Below, piece by piece: positions 1 to 8,575 of a stretch of DNA of 64,000 bases. A model generated the notes under the pieces. That model had not been told where the DNA came from, searched no databases, and saw only the letters and a program-made list of their open reading frames with translations. Origin of the DNA: JAZQQB01 sp045628865 (GTDB taxonomy: Bacteria > Bacillota > Clostridia > Lachnospirales > Lachnospiraceae); the NCBI GenBank assembly GCA_045628865.1, contig JAZQQB010000041.1, positions 1-64,000 of the forward strand. Direction: 5' to 3'. Made by a program: the position numbers and the translations under genes. The first letter of the stretch is position 1. Every line of letters begins with the position of its first letter.

Positions 1-910
1 CATCAGCTGTATATGTAGCAGAAGCAACACGATCAGCATATTCCTTAATACGACCACGCTTAACTTCCTTGATATCCTGAATGATGTCAAGCTGGATGCC
101 TTCGGGATCATATACATAACCGTTGGAATCAGACATAGCAACAACCTTAGCACCATACTGCTGGCACTTCTGGCAAGCATAAATAGCTACGTTACCTGAA
201 CCAGAGATAGCTACTGTCTTACCAGCGATGTCTTTTCCATTACATTTTAACATTTCTTCTGTTAAGTATAATAAACCGTAACCTGTAGCTTCTGTTCTAG
301 CTAAAGAACCACCGTAAGAAAGTCCTTTACCTGTTAAAACACCTTCATATAAACCAGTTAATCTCTTGTACTGTCCGTACATGTAACCGATTTCACGGGC
401 ACCTGTTCCGATATCACCAGCTGGTACGTCTGTATCTGCTCCGATATATTTGTGAAGTTCTGTCATAAAGCTCTGGCAGAATGCCATAACTTCTCTATCT
501 GATTTACCCTTAGGATCAAAATCAGAACCACCTTTACCACCACCGATTGGTAAACCTGTTAATGAGTTCTTGAAAATCTGTTCAAAGCCTAAGAATTTAA
601 TAATACCAATGTTTACTGAAGGATGAAGTCTTAAACCTCCCTTGTATGGTCCAATTGCTGAATTAAACTGTACACGCATAGCATTGTTAACCTGTACCTG
701 TCCCTTATCATCTACCCATGGTACTCTGAAAAGGATCTGACGTTCTGGAGTTGTAAGTCTTTCTAAAAGAGCATCTTTTCTGTACTCTTCTTCATTTGCT
801 TCAATAACTACTCTTAATGATTCTAAAACTTCCTTTACTGCCTGATGGAACTCTGGCTGTGCAGGGTTCTGATCTACTACTCTCTGATATACTTCATCTA
901 CGTATGACAT
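1..910 (-). CDS. gdhA: Glutamate dehydrogenase (5' part, runs off window)
   Basis: Reversible oxidative deamination of glutamate to 2-oxoglutarate in the cytoplasm, linking nitrogen assimilation and amino acid fermentation. About 303 N-terminal residues are visible and the frame is still open at base 1. Hallmarks seen: substrate-site stretch GPYKGGLRLHPSVN, catalytic-lysine stretch GLPIGGGKGGSDFDP and the dinucleotide-binding ISGSGNVA. The start is ATG at 908-910 with AGGGAGG 8 bases upstream. The N-terminus matches the ~445-residue hexameric family, often NADP-linked in Clostridia; cofactor choice is inferred, not seen. It appears monocistronic on its upstream side, with its own promoter at 987-1016. 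Confidence 0.95.
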   Translation of the reverse strand, partial: MSYVDEVYQRVVDQNPAQPEFHQAVKEVLESLRVVIEANEEEYRKDALLERLTTPERQILFRVPWVDDKGQVQVNNAMRVQFNSAIGPYKGGLRLHPSVNIGIIKFLGFEQIFKNSLTGLPIGGGKGGSDFDPKGKSDREVMAFCQSFMTELHKYIGADTDVPAGDIGTGAREIGYMYGQYKRLTGLYEGVLTGKGLSYGGSLARTEATGYGLLYLTEEMLKCNGKDIAGKTVAISGSGNVAIYACQKCQQYGAKVVAMSDSNGYVYDPEGIQLDIIQDIKEVKRGRIKEYADRVASATYTAD

Positions 911-986
911 TGTAATGTCCTCCCTCGTTAATATAAATATACAAACCTCATGTACAATTCATCACCTGTACATTTTTGACGTGCTT

Positions 987-1016
987 AGTATACCAAAATA
1001 GTACTACTCTTTTCAA
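987..1016 (-). promoter_or_regulatory. Predicted sigma-A promoter of gdhA
   Basis: On the minus strand TTGAAA (1011-1016) and TATACT (987-992) are separated by 18 bases, with TG one base before the -10 (extended -10). The predicted start near 980 gives a ~70-base leader. Two identical palindromic TGTACA hexamers (951-956 and 967-972, period 16) lie in that leader and could be an operator. Confidence 0.6.
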
Positions 1017-1206
1017 GTTTTTTTATTTACGGTATTTTACAAAATTCATCACTTTAAATTGTTAAAATTATACAAGATTAACACATAACCATGCGAATCT
1101 GAAATGTTTTTGATGCATATCATACACTTTTTTTATGTCACTATAACATTCTGTTATGAAAGCCATATCCATATACCATAACCAAATCGTGATTTGATAA
1201 ACCTCT

Positions 1207-2157
1207 CTATGCGCAAAGCTGCATCTCATCCGTTTCCCGATCATAATAATAAACATGATTGGACAAGATTTCTTCCCTTTGAACCACATCGCAATTGATC
1301 TCTCGAACCATCTGTGCCAGATATTCCGGATCCGCCTCAACACTGGTAGGGATCAAGATCATTTCATGCACCGAAGAAGGAATCACAAACAAATTACTGT
1401 GAAGTGTCTTCGCAAAATCCTGCAAAACACCCTTGTATAGCACACAGGATGCTCCATACAAATTTCCTTCATTTGTTAAAATATACATATATGAAGGATG
1501 TGTTTCTTCCATATGCTTCATATCCTCCAGCAAAGCCTCTGCACTCTCCCTCTTTTCAGGATATTCTCCAATGGTCTTTTCACAGCAGCTCATCACCACA
1601 TTTTCCATGGAAGTAATGGTAGGTTCTAACAATTTTGGTGTATTTACAGCTGCTGCCTTAAACACATCCGCCTTGGACACTTTCCACAGTTTTAAATGCT
1701 CCTGTTTGATCAGAATAGAAGCATTATTCATAGTATCCTCAGAAAGCATATAATAAAATACCACTGCCATGTCCAAATATCTCATATGTGGTACATCGTT
1801 CAACAACTCCCTGTTTTGCTCATAGTTTATAAGCTTATAAACGATTCTATCCCTGACTCTGTCATAATTTGTAAAAAATTCCAGATCAATGGATTCTAAC
1901 CCATTTCTTTCATATACCATGACGATCCTTTCCACAATACGCTCCATACTGATACCATCCCGATACAATCGATAGTATCCATTCAAATAGATATTTGGAG
2001 ATATTCTTTTCCCGGTTTCCAAAATACTGATCCCCTTTAATTTGACCCCATTGTTCTTGGAAATATCGTGAAGCTTAAGCTCCACCTCCAATCCAGCCTC
2101 ATAAAAATAAACCTCTAGCTGTTCCTTTACTTTGTTGCAAAATTCTTCAAATTGCAT
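1207..2157 (-). CDS. DUF5688 family protein, function unknown
   Basis: A 316-residue soluble protein resembling the DUF5688 proteins common, often in several copies, in Lachnospiraceae. It starts MQFEEFCNKVKEQL and holds family-like stretches NGVKLKGI, NIYLNGYY and a C-terminal EMILIPTS segment. No catalytic motif, signal peptide or membrane segment is evident. The frame opens further upstream with a TTG, but the ATG at 2155-2157 has AAGGA at good spacing, whereas the ATG two codons earlier sits too close to it. It stands alone between gdhA and the efp region. Family assignment is by recognition of the pattern; no function is claimed. Confidence 0.7.
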   Translation of the reverse strand: MQFEEFCNKVKEQLEVYFYEAGLEVELKLHDISKNNGVKLKGISILETGKRISPNIYLNGYYRLYRDGISMERIVERIVMVYERNGLESIDLEFFTNYDRVRDRIVYKLINYEQNRELLNDVPHMRYLDMAVVFYYMLSEDTMNNASILIKQEHLKLWKVSKADVFKAAAVNTPKLLEPTITSMENVVMSCCEKTIGEYPEKRESAEALLEDMKHMEETHPSYMYILTNEGNLYGASCVLYKGVLQDFAKTLHSNLFVIPSSVHEMILIPTSVEADPEYLAQMVREINCDVVQREEILSNHVYYYDRETDEMQLCA

Positions 2158-2502
2158 ACTCATTTTCCTTTCTGGCACTTTGCCTGACAAACTAGGTCTT
2201 ATGACCCTTTTACACTACTCAAAACGTGAACTGGAATGAAATTATTCCAAAGAAATAACTACATAGATACTGACAGAAAACATAGAATTATCTGGATTTT
2301 ATTCGAAAAAAACGACGCAGAAATAATGCATAGACATACTTCTATCAAGATTATTCTAATCTAAATTATGAAATCAATGATTTGAATATACTGTACGAAT
2401 CATACATGAAATTTCAAGATCCAAATGATTGGAATGAAAGATAAACCAAGAAATTGGTTTAAAAAATTTTTGAAACCGTAAGATTGGTTTGAAAAATCAG
2501 GT

Positions 2503-2530
2503 TCCATTCGCAGCTAACGCTACGAATGGA
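2503..2530 (-). terminator. Hairpin downstream of efp, weak terminator candidate
   Basis: TCCATTCG (2503-2510) pairs with CGAATGGA (2523-2530), with a smaller AGC/GCT stem inside the loop. On the minus strand it lies ~30 bases after the efp stop and is followed by a short T-run. The rest of the 2158-2560 gap is AT-rich; I see no gene in it, only two ATTGGTTT copies near 2453 and 2483. Confidence 0.4.
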
Positions 2531-2560
2531 TCTGAAAATTAGTTCATTTAAAAGTGTTCA

Positions 2561-3118
2561 TTAAACACGGCTTAAGTATTCGCCTGTACGTGTATCAATC
2601 TTGATTACATCGCCTTCGTTAACGAATAATGGTACTAATACATTAGCACCTGTTTCAACTGTAGCTGGCTTTGTAGCACCTGTAGCTGTATCACCCTTGA
2701 AACCAGGTTCTGTAACTGTAATTGCAAGTTCAACGAACATAGGTGGTTCAACTGCAAATACGCTACCATTGTGTGAACAGATCTTGCACATTTCGTTTTC
2801 TTTAACGAATTTCAATGCATCGCCAACTTCGTCTTTGTTTAAACCGATCTGTTCATAGCTTTCTGTATCCATGAAATAGTAGATTTCTCCATCTACATAT
2901 AAATACTGCATATCTTTACGATCAATACGAGCCTGTGGACATTTTTCTGTAGGTCTGAAAGTTTTTTCAACTACACCACCACTCTTGATGTTCTTTAATT
3001 TTGTTCTAACAAAAGCAGCTCCTTTACCAGGTTTTACATGCTGGAATTCGATAATCTGAAATACGTTTCCTTCAATTTCGATTGTCATACCATTTCTAAA
3101 ATCGCCTGCTGATATCAT
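2561..3118 (-). CDS. efp: Translation elongation factor P
   Basis: EF-P binds stalled ribosomes between the P and E sites and stimulates peptide-bond formation at polyproline stretches. The 185-residue length is standard. The tip of the KOW-like N-terminal domain reads VKPGKGAAF, placing the usual modifiable lysine at residue 32. Two OB-like domains follow, ending IDTRTGEYLSRV. The ATG has AGGAGGAA 8 bases upstream. It follows aroQ by 89 bases, the usual Firmicute arrangement of efp after shikimate or peptidase genes. Confidence 0.97.
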   Translation of the reverse strand: MISAGDFRNGMTIEIEGNVFQIIEFQHVKPGKGAAFVRTKLKNIKSGGVVEKTFRPTEKCPQARIDRKDMQYLYVDGEIYYFMDTESYEQIGLNKDEVGDALKFVKENEMCKICSHNGSVFAVEPPMFVELAITVTEPGFKGDTATGATKPATVETGANVLVPLFVNEGDVIKIDTRTGEYLSRV

Positions 3119-3207
3119 ATAAATAATTCCTCCTAATAAGTGTCACGTTATGAATCTATAATAGTGTATACTAAAAAAGAATTTTTTTCAACAAATTTTT
3201 TCAAAAT

Positions 3208-3645
3208 TTATGAGTTACCATGGTCAATCACGTAATCAATCGCCTCTAAATAGCCATTTAAACCGTGTCCATAAATCTGATGGTCACAGGCTGCCTTTGT
3301 TACGGACACCTTTCTAAAATCTTCTCTCTGACTAATGTCTGAAATGTGAATCTCAACCTTTGTTACATGAATAGTCTCAAGAGCATCATGAATGGCATAG
3401 CTATAATGTGTGTATGCGCCTGGATTGATAACGATTCCTTCTGTCCCATCAAAATAAGCTTCCTGAATTCTGTCAATAATGGCACCCTCATGATTGCTCT
3501 GCCATACCTCAATCTCATTTCCTGTTTCCTTCGCCTTTTTTGCAATCAGATTCTTTAAATAATCATAATCCTGCGCACCATAAATATTCTTATCCCGAAT
3601 TCCTAAAAAATTTAAATTTGGTCCGTTGATCACCAATATCTTCAT
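3208..3645 (-). CDS. aroQ: Type II 3-dehydroquinate dehydratase
   Basis: Dehydrates 3-dehydroquinate to 3-dehydroshikimate in the shikimate pathway (cytoplasmic dodecamer in this family). The 145-residue product begins MKILVINGPNLNFLG and contains WQSNHEGAIID, INPGAYTHYS and VEIHISDISQRE, the conserved strand and active-site segments of type II enzymes. The start at 3645 is chosen because AGGAGGAAG precedes it; the frame opens further upstream inside aroK. AroK ends 14 bases before this start, so the ribosome site overlaps the aroK stop and the genes are probably translationally coupled. Confidence 0.95.
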   Translation of the reverse strand: MKILVINGPNLNFLGIRDKNIYGAQDYDYLKNLIAKKAKETGNEIEVWQSNHEGAIIDRIQEAYFDGTEGIVINPGAYTHYSYAIHDALETIHVTKVEIHISDISQREDFRKVSVTKAACDHQIYGHGLNGYLEAIDYVIDHGNS

Positions 3646-3659
3646 TCCAATCTTCCTCC

Positions 3660-4181
3660 TCAATGTTCCTTGCATAAAGTCACAATTTTTTCCACAATAT
3701 CACTTACATCTAAATCATCTGTATCTACAATAATATCTGCACAGGATTCATATGCTTCTTTTCTTGAGACTAACATCTCCCTGATCCTTGTTAAAGGATC
3801 CTCACACTGCAAAAGTGGTCTTGTGGTATCACCCTTGATTCTCTCATACACCGTTTCAGGCTTTGTTCTTAAATAAACAACAACCCCTAACTGTTTCAGC
3901 ATTTCCCTATTTTCAGCACGAAGAGGCAATCCACCTCCTGTAGCAATAACATATTTTGCTTTTGAGGATATCAAAGACTTTATATAATCTGTTTCCATCT
4001 GGCGAAATGCTTCCTCACCATCTGTAGCAAAAATATCTGAAATGGTACGCTTTTCTATTCGTTCAATCTCTTTATCTGTATCGATCAGACTCTGCTTTAC
4101 ACGATAAGAAAGCTTTACACTGGTGGTTGATTTTCCGCAACCCATATATCCGATCAAAATAATGTGCTTCTTGTGTTTCAT
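3660..4181 (-). CDS. aroK: Shikimate kinase
   Basis: Phosphorylates the 3-hydroxyl of shikimate with ATP. The 173 residues show Walker A GYMGCGKST (residues 11-19), the DTD pair at 34-36 that binds Mg and shikimate, the substrate loop ATGGGLPL and an RPLL lid segment near residue 121. The length is typical. It lies 17 bases after aroE and overlaps the aroQ translation signal, making aroE-aroK-aroQ one transcription unit. Confidence 0.95.
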   Translation of the reverse strand: MKHKKHIILIGYMGCGKSTTSVKLSYRVKQSLIDTDKEIERIEKRTISDIFATDGEEAFRQMETDYIKSLISSKAKYVIATGGGLPLRAENREMLKQLGVVVYLRTKPETVYERIKGDTTRPLLQCEDPLTRIREMLVSRKEAYESCADIIVDTDDLDVSDIVEKIVTLCKEH

Positions 4182-4198
4182 CTGTCCTATCTACCTTT

Positions 4199-5068
4199 CT
4201 ACAGTCCCATTCTATCCTTCATGACCTCATAGACGCGCAAAGCTTCTTCGTTTGTCACCGATACCTCATTCCAAAGCTCATATGCAATGACTCCCTGGTA
4301 CAAAAGCATCTTTAAGCCATTATATGCATTCCCGCCGCCAGCCTTTACAAGCTTCATAAATTTTGTTTCTGGTGGATTAAAAATCAGATCATACCCTGTA
4401 TGAATATGTTCATAGAATGCTTCATCTGTAAAAACAACATCCTCCACATTTGGAAACATGCCGAAGTTGGTACATTGAATAGCAAGATAGTTTCTATCCA
4501 AAACACTTTTATAATCTTCATTAGCAAAACATCTGATATTGTCATATCCTGTTTTTTCTGAAACCTCAGCTGCCACTCTCTTGGCATTTTCTAAGGTTCT
4601 GTTGATGATGGTAATGCTCTTTACCTGCTTGGTTGCACACAAAAATACCACTGCTCTGGCAACGCCACCTGCACCAATGATGAGCACATCCTCACCCTCT
4701 AAAGTAACGCCATCAGAGCCCATGGCACGATAAAGCCCGGGCATGTCTGTATTATAGCCCTTAAAGCCATTTTCCTTTCGAACCAGTGTATTCACTGCTC
4801 CTATTTTTTCTGCAAGCTCATCAATATCCACCAATGATTCTATGACTTCACTTTTATAAGGAACTGTCACATTCATTCCCTTAATATTCAATGCAAAAGC
4901 ACCCTTGATAGCATCCTGTAATCTCCCTGTTTCCACATGAAATGGAACATATACCAAATCATGTCCTAGATCAGAGGCCAACGTATTGTGAATTGATGGA
5001 GACATGGTATGCTCTACAGGATTACCAATGAGTCCAAGTGTTTTAGTGTATCCATTGATCGTATTCAT
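4199..5068 (-). CDS. aroE: Shikimate dehydrogenase
   Basis: NADP-dependent reduction of 3-dehydroshikimate to shikimate. The 289-residue protein has SPSIHNT for substrate binding, NVTVPYK with catalytic Lys72, GYNTD with Asp108, and the nucleotide-binding GAGGVARAV. The C-terminal GLKMLLYQG helix is conserved. It is the first of three consecutive shikimate genes and starts 52 bases after the yqeG stop, so yqeG is probably the promoter-proximal gene of the run. Confidence 0.95.
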   Translation of the reverse strand: MNTINGYTKTLGLIGNPVEHTMSPSIHNTLASDLGHDLVYVPFHVETGRLQDAIKGAFALNIKGMNVTVPYKSEVIESLVDIDELAEKIGAVNTLVRKENGFKGYNTDMPGLYRAMGSDGVTLEGEDVLIIGAGGVARAVVFLCATKQVKSITIINRTLENAKRVAAEVSEKTGYDNIRCFANEDYKSVLDRNYLAIQCTNFGMFPNVEDVVFTDEAFYEHIHTGYDLIFNPPETKFMKLVKAGGGNAYNGLKMLLYQGVIAYELWNEVSVTNEEALRVYEVMKDRMGL

Positions 5069-5120
5069 TTTTTCCCACTCCTCATATAAAAGGCTATCTG
5101 TGCCGTTCTTTATCTTTCAT

Positions 5121-5627
5121 CTATTGTAACTGTTTTTTCACATAACGCTTATATGCTCTCAAAACAAACCATTCCAGTCTTCTCTTTAGAATGATCTGAA
5201 TCTCTTCCTTTGGATTGATAGGCTTTACTAAGATAGAATAAAGTCCCGCCCTATTGGCACCCCACACATCCGTAAAGATCTGGTCGCCAATAAAAAGAGT
5301 ATTCTCTTTATTTGTTCCTATGATCTCCATGGCCTTTAAATAACCAGCTGGATTAGGCTTTCCGCCTTTAAAAAGATACTTGGAATCCACAGCATCGCAA
5401 AACATTTTTACACGTGGTTCCTTATTATTGGAAAGTGCACAGGTGGCAAACCCGATTTCCTTTAATCTTTTAAAAAGTGCTATCGCCTGATCATTGGCAG
5501 GAGCACCATGCATCACCATGGTATTGTCTATATCATAGATCAGTCCTCTGTATCCTAGTTCATAAAACTTTTCAAAATCTACCACATAAGTAGAATCCAC
5601 ATATTCTTTTGGATATAACTTACTCAT
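5121..5627 (-). CDS. YqeG family HAD IIIA-type phosphatase
   Basis: A 168-residue haloacid-dehalogenase superfamily phosphatase. Motif I is DIDNT with the Asp nucleophile, motif II ALSNN, the motif III lysine sits in GGKPNP, and motif IV is FIGDQIFTDVWGANRAG. It lacks a large cap domain, as expected for the IIIA/YqeG group, which resembles phosphatidylglycerophosphatase GEP4. In many Firmicutes yqeG sits next to aroE, as here. The physiological substrate is not known from sequence. The start has GGAGGAAATC before ATG. Confidence 0.88.
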   Translation of the reverse strand: MSKLYPKEYVDSTYVVDFEKFYELGYRGLIYDIDNTMVMHGAPANDQAIALFKRLKEIGFATCALSNNKEPRVKMFCDAVDSKYLFKGGKPNPAGYLKAMEIIGTNKENTLFIGDQIFTDVWGANRAGLYSILVKPINPKEEIQIILKRRLEWFVLRAYKRYVKKQLQ

Positions 5628-5650
5628 GATTTCCTCCGCAATAATAAAGA

Positions 5651-5678
5651 TACCCTGCGTAATAATTTACGCAGGGTA
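5651..5678 (-). terminator. Hairpin upstream of yqeG
   Basis: A perfect 12-bp inverted repeat (5651-5662 with 5667-5678, loop TAAT) lies just after the stop of the 5685-6068 gene and 24 bases before the yqeG start. On the minus strand the following bases (TCTTTATTATT) are only partly T-rich, so it could be a weak terminator or a leader hairpin of yqeG-aroE. Confidence 0.55.
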
Positions 5679-5684
5679 AATAAT

Positions 5685-6068
5685 TTATCTATCACCAACA
5701 AAATACTGATATTTCTGTAACATACGATCCTGGCGAAGCTCCTGCATAACCTGTTCGAGATCGCCTAAATCAACCTGCTTTAGATTCTCGGTATACTCTC
5801 TGATCAACCCCTGTTTCGCGATTACGCTAGCGGTTGCCTCATCATCTACCAAAAGCGGTTTCTTAAGTCCATATTCCTCTTCAAAACGCTTCGCTTCTTC
5901 ATTGGTGGAAGCCGCCTTGATCTTACCAAAGTCTCTGGCATCCTGAACCAATTCCTCTCTTCCCCAAAATGGTTCCGAGAAAGCACCTCTTGAAACAAAA
6001 GGAATCCTTGCTGTAGTGTTAAGTCCTACAGTACTCTCAGTTGCTGGTACATACTCTTCAATTTTCAT
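5685..6068 (-). CDS. Hypothetical protein
   Basis: A 127-residue soluble protein I do not recognise. It has an acidic helical middle (TNEEAKRFEEEYGL) and a C-terminal helical segment VMQELRQDRMLQKYQYF. There are no cysteines, membrane segments or signal peptide. The ATG at 6066-6068 is preceded by AGGGG at 8 bases; the TTG two codons upstream is less likely. It stands between nrdR and yqeG with a hairpin after its stop, so it may be the last gene of the nrdR unit or a separate unit. Confidence 0.65.
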   Translation of the reverse strand: MKIEEYVPATESTVGLNTTARIPFVSRGAFSEPFWGREELVQDARDFGKIKAASTNEEAKRFEEEYGLKKPLLVDDEATASVIAKQGLIREYTENLKQVDLGDLEQVMQELRQDRMLQKYQYFVGDR

Positions 6069-6130
6069 ATGCAATTCCCCTTTTTAAACCCTATTACACT
6101 TTTTGTACAAACATTTACACAAAACAGTAA

Positions 6131-6583
6131 CTACTTATTAAGTACGCTCTTTAACTCATCCATAAAGGTATTGATATCTTTAAACTCACGATACACAGAA
6201 GCAAAACGAACATAGGCTACAGCGTCTAAATTCTTTAACTTATCCATGACAATCTCCCCTATTAGATTGCTGGGAACTTCTTTATCCTCGTAATTAAAAA
6301 TCTCTGTTTCCACCTCATCAACAAGCTGCGAAATCTGAATGGCACTGACTGGTCGTTTATGACAGGCACGAAGTACCCCTGCTTCTATCTTAGAACGTTC
6401 ATAGGCCTCCCTATTGTTGTCCTTCTTGATAATGATCAGCGGTATTGTCTCAATCTTCTCATAAGTCGTAAATCTCTTGCCACACTCATCACATACACGC
6501 CTTCTACGGATAGAATTGTTATCTTCTGCAGGTCGTGAATCGATCACGCGTGTGTTCTCATGGTTACAAAATGGACACTTCAT
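6131..6583 (-). CDS. nrdR: Transcriptional repressor NrdR
   Basis: Nucleotide-sensing repressor of ribonucleotide reductase genes; binds NrdR boxes through a zinc ribbon and senses dNTP/ATP with an ATP-cone. The 150-residue product has zinc cysteines at 3, 6, 31 and 34, then the ATP-cone starting near PLIIIKKDNNREAYERSKI and ending near VYREFKDI. The start at 6583 follows GGGGGAGAGACAG; 21 extra codons upstream are unrelated to the family. It sits beside the sporulation sigma genes and YlmC/YmxH gene, a common clostridial context. Confidence 0.97.
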   Translation of the reverse strand: MKCPFCNHENTRVIDSRPAEDNNSIRRRRVCDECGKRFTTYEKIETIPLIIIKKDNNREAYERSKIEAGVLRACHKRPVSAIQISQLVDEVETEIFNYEDKEVPSNLIGEIVMDKLKNLDAVAYVRFASVYREFKDINTFMDELKSVLNK

Positions 6584-6691
6584 CTGTCTCTCCCCCTTCA
6601 CCCAGAATCCGAATCGCATTTCTTGATTCGATGGCGCGCGAAACAATTTTTCGTTACCTAAAAATCATTATAAAGCACGTTTTTTTTCATG

Positions 6692-6919
6692 TCAACCGCA
6701 ATCCACAAGGATAATATCCGACCCGATCTGGCGAATCTGCTGAAAGCCGATCACATACTCCGATTCCCCTGTAAGCACATGCATAAACCGTGCTTTTGAA
6801 CCAACAAAAAGCTTTGCAATACAGCCACAATCATCCAATTCTAAGTCCAAAACATGCCCTAATCTTGCACAGTTTCTGCAGTTGATCACCTCTTTACATT
6901 TCAGTTCTGAAAAAAGCAT
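6692..6919 (-). CDS. YlmC/YmxH family PRC-barrel sporulation protein
   Basis: A 75-residue PRC-barrel protein of the YlmC/YmxH group, broadly conserved in endospore formers and usually next to sigG or in sporulation operons. It starts MLFSELKCKEVINCRNCARLG and holds LGHVLDLELDDCG, the typical first half of the barrel. Its precise role is unknown. The ribosome site AAGGAAGGTG precedes the ATG. It is divergent from sigG across a 137-base gap, which separates it from the gene it would normally follow. Confidence 0.85.
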   Translation of the reverse strand: MLFSELKCKEVINCRNCARLGHVLDLELDDCGCIAKLFVGSKARFMHVLTGESEYVIGFQQIRQIGSDIILVDCG

Positions 6920-6980
6920 TTTTTCACCTTCCTTTGATACATAAAAAATATATTTTCGGACATTCTAAATCTAAATCATT

Positions 6981-7009
6981 CGTAACTATAAAGTACCTTC
7001 TTAGTTACG
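6981..7009. promoter_or_regulatory. Inverted repeat in the divergent sigG / YlmC-YmxH gap
   Basis: CGTAACTA (6981-6988) and TAGTTACG (7002-7009) form a perfect 8-bp inverted repeat with a 13-base spacer between the two divergent starts. It is either an operator dyad or a hairpin in the sigG leader. I could not place a convincing sigma-F or sigma-G type promoter here. Confidence 0.4.
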
Positions 7010-7056
7010 ATCATTCCTATTTACAAAATACCAACTGTTCATTCTGGAGGCACATT

Positions 7057-7833
7057 ATGATTGGAAAAGTTGAAATCTGCGGTGTAAACACCGCAAAGCT
7101 TCCCCTCCTTGATGGGGTTCAAAAAGATCTGCTTTTTCAAAAGATCAAGGAAGGAGATCAACTTGCCAAAGAGAAATACATCGAAGGTAATCTTCGCCTC
7201 GTTTTAAGCATTATAAGGCGATTTCCTGGATGTAATGAAAACGCCGATGACCTGTTTCAGATTGGCTGTATCGGTCTGATCAAAGCCATCAACAATTTTA
7301 ATCCGGATCTCAATGTAAAATTTAGTACCTATGCTGTACCCATGATCATAGGCGAGATCCGGCGACACTTACGTGATAACAATATGATTCGAGCAAGCCG
7401 TTCCCTTAAGGATACCGCCTACAAGGCAATTGTCGCCAAAGAGGAATACACCAAAAAGTATCAAAAGGATCCCACTATGGAAGAGATAGCTTCCGAGATT
7501 GGTCTCACCAAAGCCGAGGTTTTATATGCCCTAGACGCCATTCAGTCTCCCATGAGTCTATACGAACCCGTCTACACTGATAACGGCGATACCCTTTGTG
7601 TCTGCGACCAGGTCAGTGACAAAAAGAACCGCGAAGAAAACTGGATTGAACAGATTTCCCTTTCCATTGCCCTAAAAAAACTGCCCGAACGTGAAAAGGA
7701 AATCATCACCCTTCGATTCTATGAGGGCAAAACCCAGATGGAAGTTGCCAAAATGATCGGCATCTCCCAGGCGCAGGTATCCCGATTGGAAAAAAATGCC
7801 CTTCGCTCTATGAAAAACTATTTAACCGCATAA
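7057..7833 (+). CDS. sigG: RNA polymerase sporulation sigma factor SigG
   Basis: Forespore-specific sigma-G, which directs late forespore genes. The 258-residue product starts near MIGKVEICGVNT, the anti-sigma-contacting KVEICGV segment diagnostic of sigma-G. It continues with region 2 (DDLFQIGCIGLIKAINNF, KFSTYAVPMIIGEIRR) and region 4 helix-turn-helix (EVAKMIGISQAQVSRLEK). TGGAGG six bases before ATG 7057 fixes the start; the frame is open to 6934 but those residues are not family-like. Unlike its colinear position after sigE in Bacillus and Clostridium, it is on the opposite strand, ending one base from the sigE stop. Confidence 0.97.
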   Translation: MIGKVEICGVNTAKLPLLDGVQKDLLFQKIKEGDQLAKEKYIEGNLRLVLSIIRRFPGCNENADDLFQIGCIGLIKAINNFNPDLNVKFSTYAVPMIIGEIRRHLRDNNMIRASRSLKDTAYKAIVAKEEYTKKYQKDPTMEEIASEIGLTKAEVLYALDAIQSPMSLYEPVYTDNGDTLCVCDQVSDKKNREENWIEQISLSIALKKLPEREKEIITLRFYEGKTQMEVAKMIGISQAQVSRLEKNALRSMKNYLTA

Positions 7834-7834
7834 A

Positions 7835-8560
7835 CTAGCTTGCGATCTCTCTTTTCAATCTGCGCATGATCTTTTTTTCCAGTCTGGAAATATAAGACTG
7901 GGATATTCCCAAAAGATCCGCCACCTCCTTTTGCGTCATCTCCTCCCCACATACTGAGGTAAGGCCAAAGCGCAGATTGATAATGGTTCGCTCCCTATCA
8001 TTTAGTTTTTTCATGGCATTTTTCAGCTGTTTACGTTCTACCTCCTCCTCAAGATTTCTATAAATGACATCCTCGTCCGTTCCAAGGATATCCGATAAAA
8101 GAAGTTCATTTCCATCCCAGTCCACATTCAAAGGCTCATCAATGGAAACCTCTAGCTTTGTTTTTGTATTTTTTCTAAGATACATTAAGATCTCATTTTC
8201 AATGCATCTTGACGCATAGGTTGCCAACTTGATCTTTTTATCCAGATTGAAGGTATTGATGGCCTTGATCAGTCCAATAGTACCAATCGAAATCAGATCA
8301 TCCACCAAAACACCTGTATTATCAAACTTTTTCGCAATATAGACCACCAGGCGAAGATTGTGTTCAATCAGCTTTTCTCTTGCCTGCTCATAGCTTTCTT
8401 CATTTCCCATCTGAATCAGTAATTCTTTTTCCTCTAAAGCACTTAAAGGCGCAGGTAACACCTCCGAACTTCCTATATAAAAAATATCCTGACTTGATTC
8501 CCAATCATTCTTTTTTGACCATATATAATATGTATTGTTTCGATAATTTGCCACTTGCAT
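7835..8560 (-). CDS. sigE: RNA polymerase sporulation sigma factor SigE (pro-sigma-E)
   Basis: Mother-cell sigma factor made as an inactive precursor and cleaved by SpoIIGA. The 241 residues include a ~27-residue pro-sequence followed by the processing region DIFYIGSSEVLPAPL, then region 2 (VDDLISIGTIGLIKAINTF, KLATYASRCIENEILMYLR) and the region 4 helix-turn-helix (VADLLGISQSYISRLEK). The start is ATG 8558-8560, with GGAGGG before it overlapping the spoIIGA end. The pro-sequence is less basic than that of B. subtilis. It is cotranscribed with spoIIGA 15 bases upstream. Confidence 0.97.
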   Translation of the reverse strand: MQVANYRNNTYYIWSKKNDWESSQDIFYIGSSEVLPAPLSALEEKELLIQMGNEESYEQAREKLIEHNLRLVVYIAKKFDNTGVLVDDLISIGTIGLIKAINTFNLDKKIKLATYASRCIENEILMYLRKNTKTKLEVSIDEPLNVDWDGNELLLSDILGTDEDVIYRNLEEEVERKQLKNAMKKLNDRERTIINLRFGLTSVCGEEMTQKEVADLLGISQSYISRLEKKIMRRLKREIAS

Positions 8561-8575
8561 TTTAAAACCCTCCAT

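Noticed and set aside
1071..1206. Small dyads ATAACA/TGTTAT and CAAATC/GATTTG between gdhA and the DUF5688 gene
   Set aside because: Stems of six pairs without T-runs; compatible with chance in AT-rich DNA.
6934..7056. Upstream extension of sigG by 41 codons
   Set aside because: Residues are not sigma-G-like and TGGAGG stands directly before ATG 7057.
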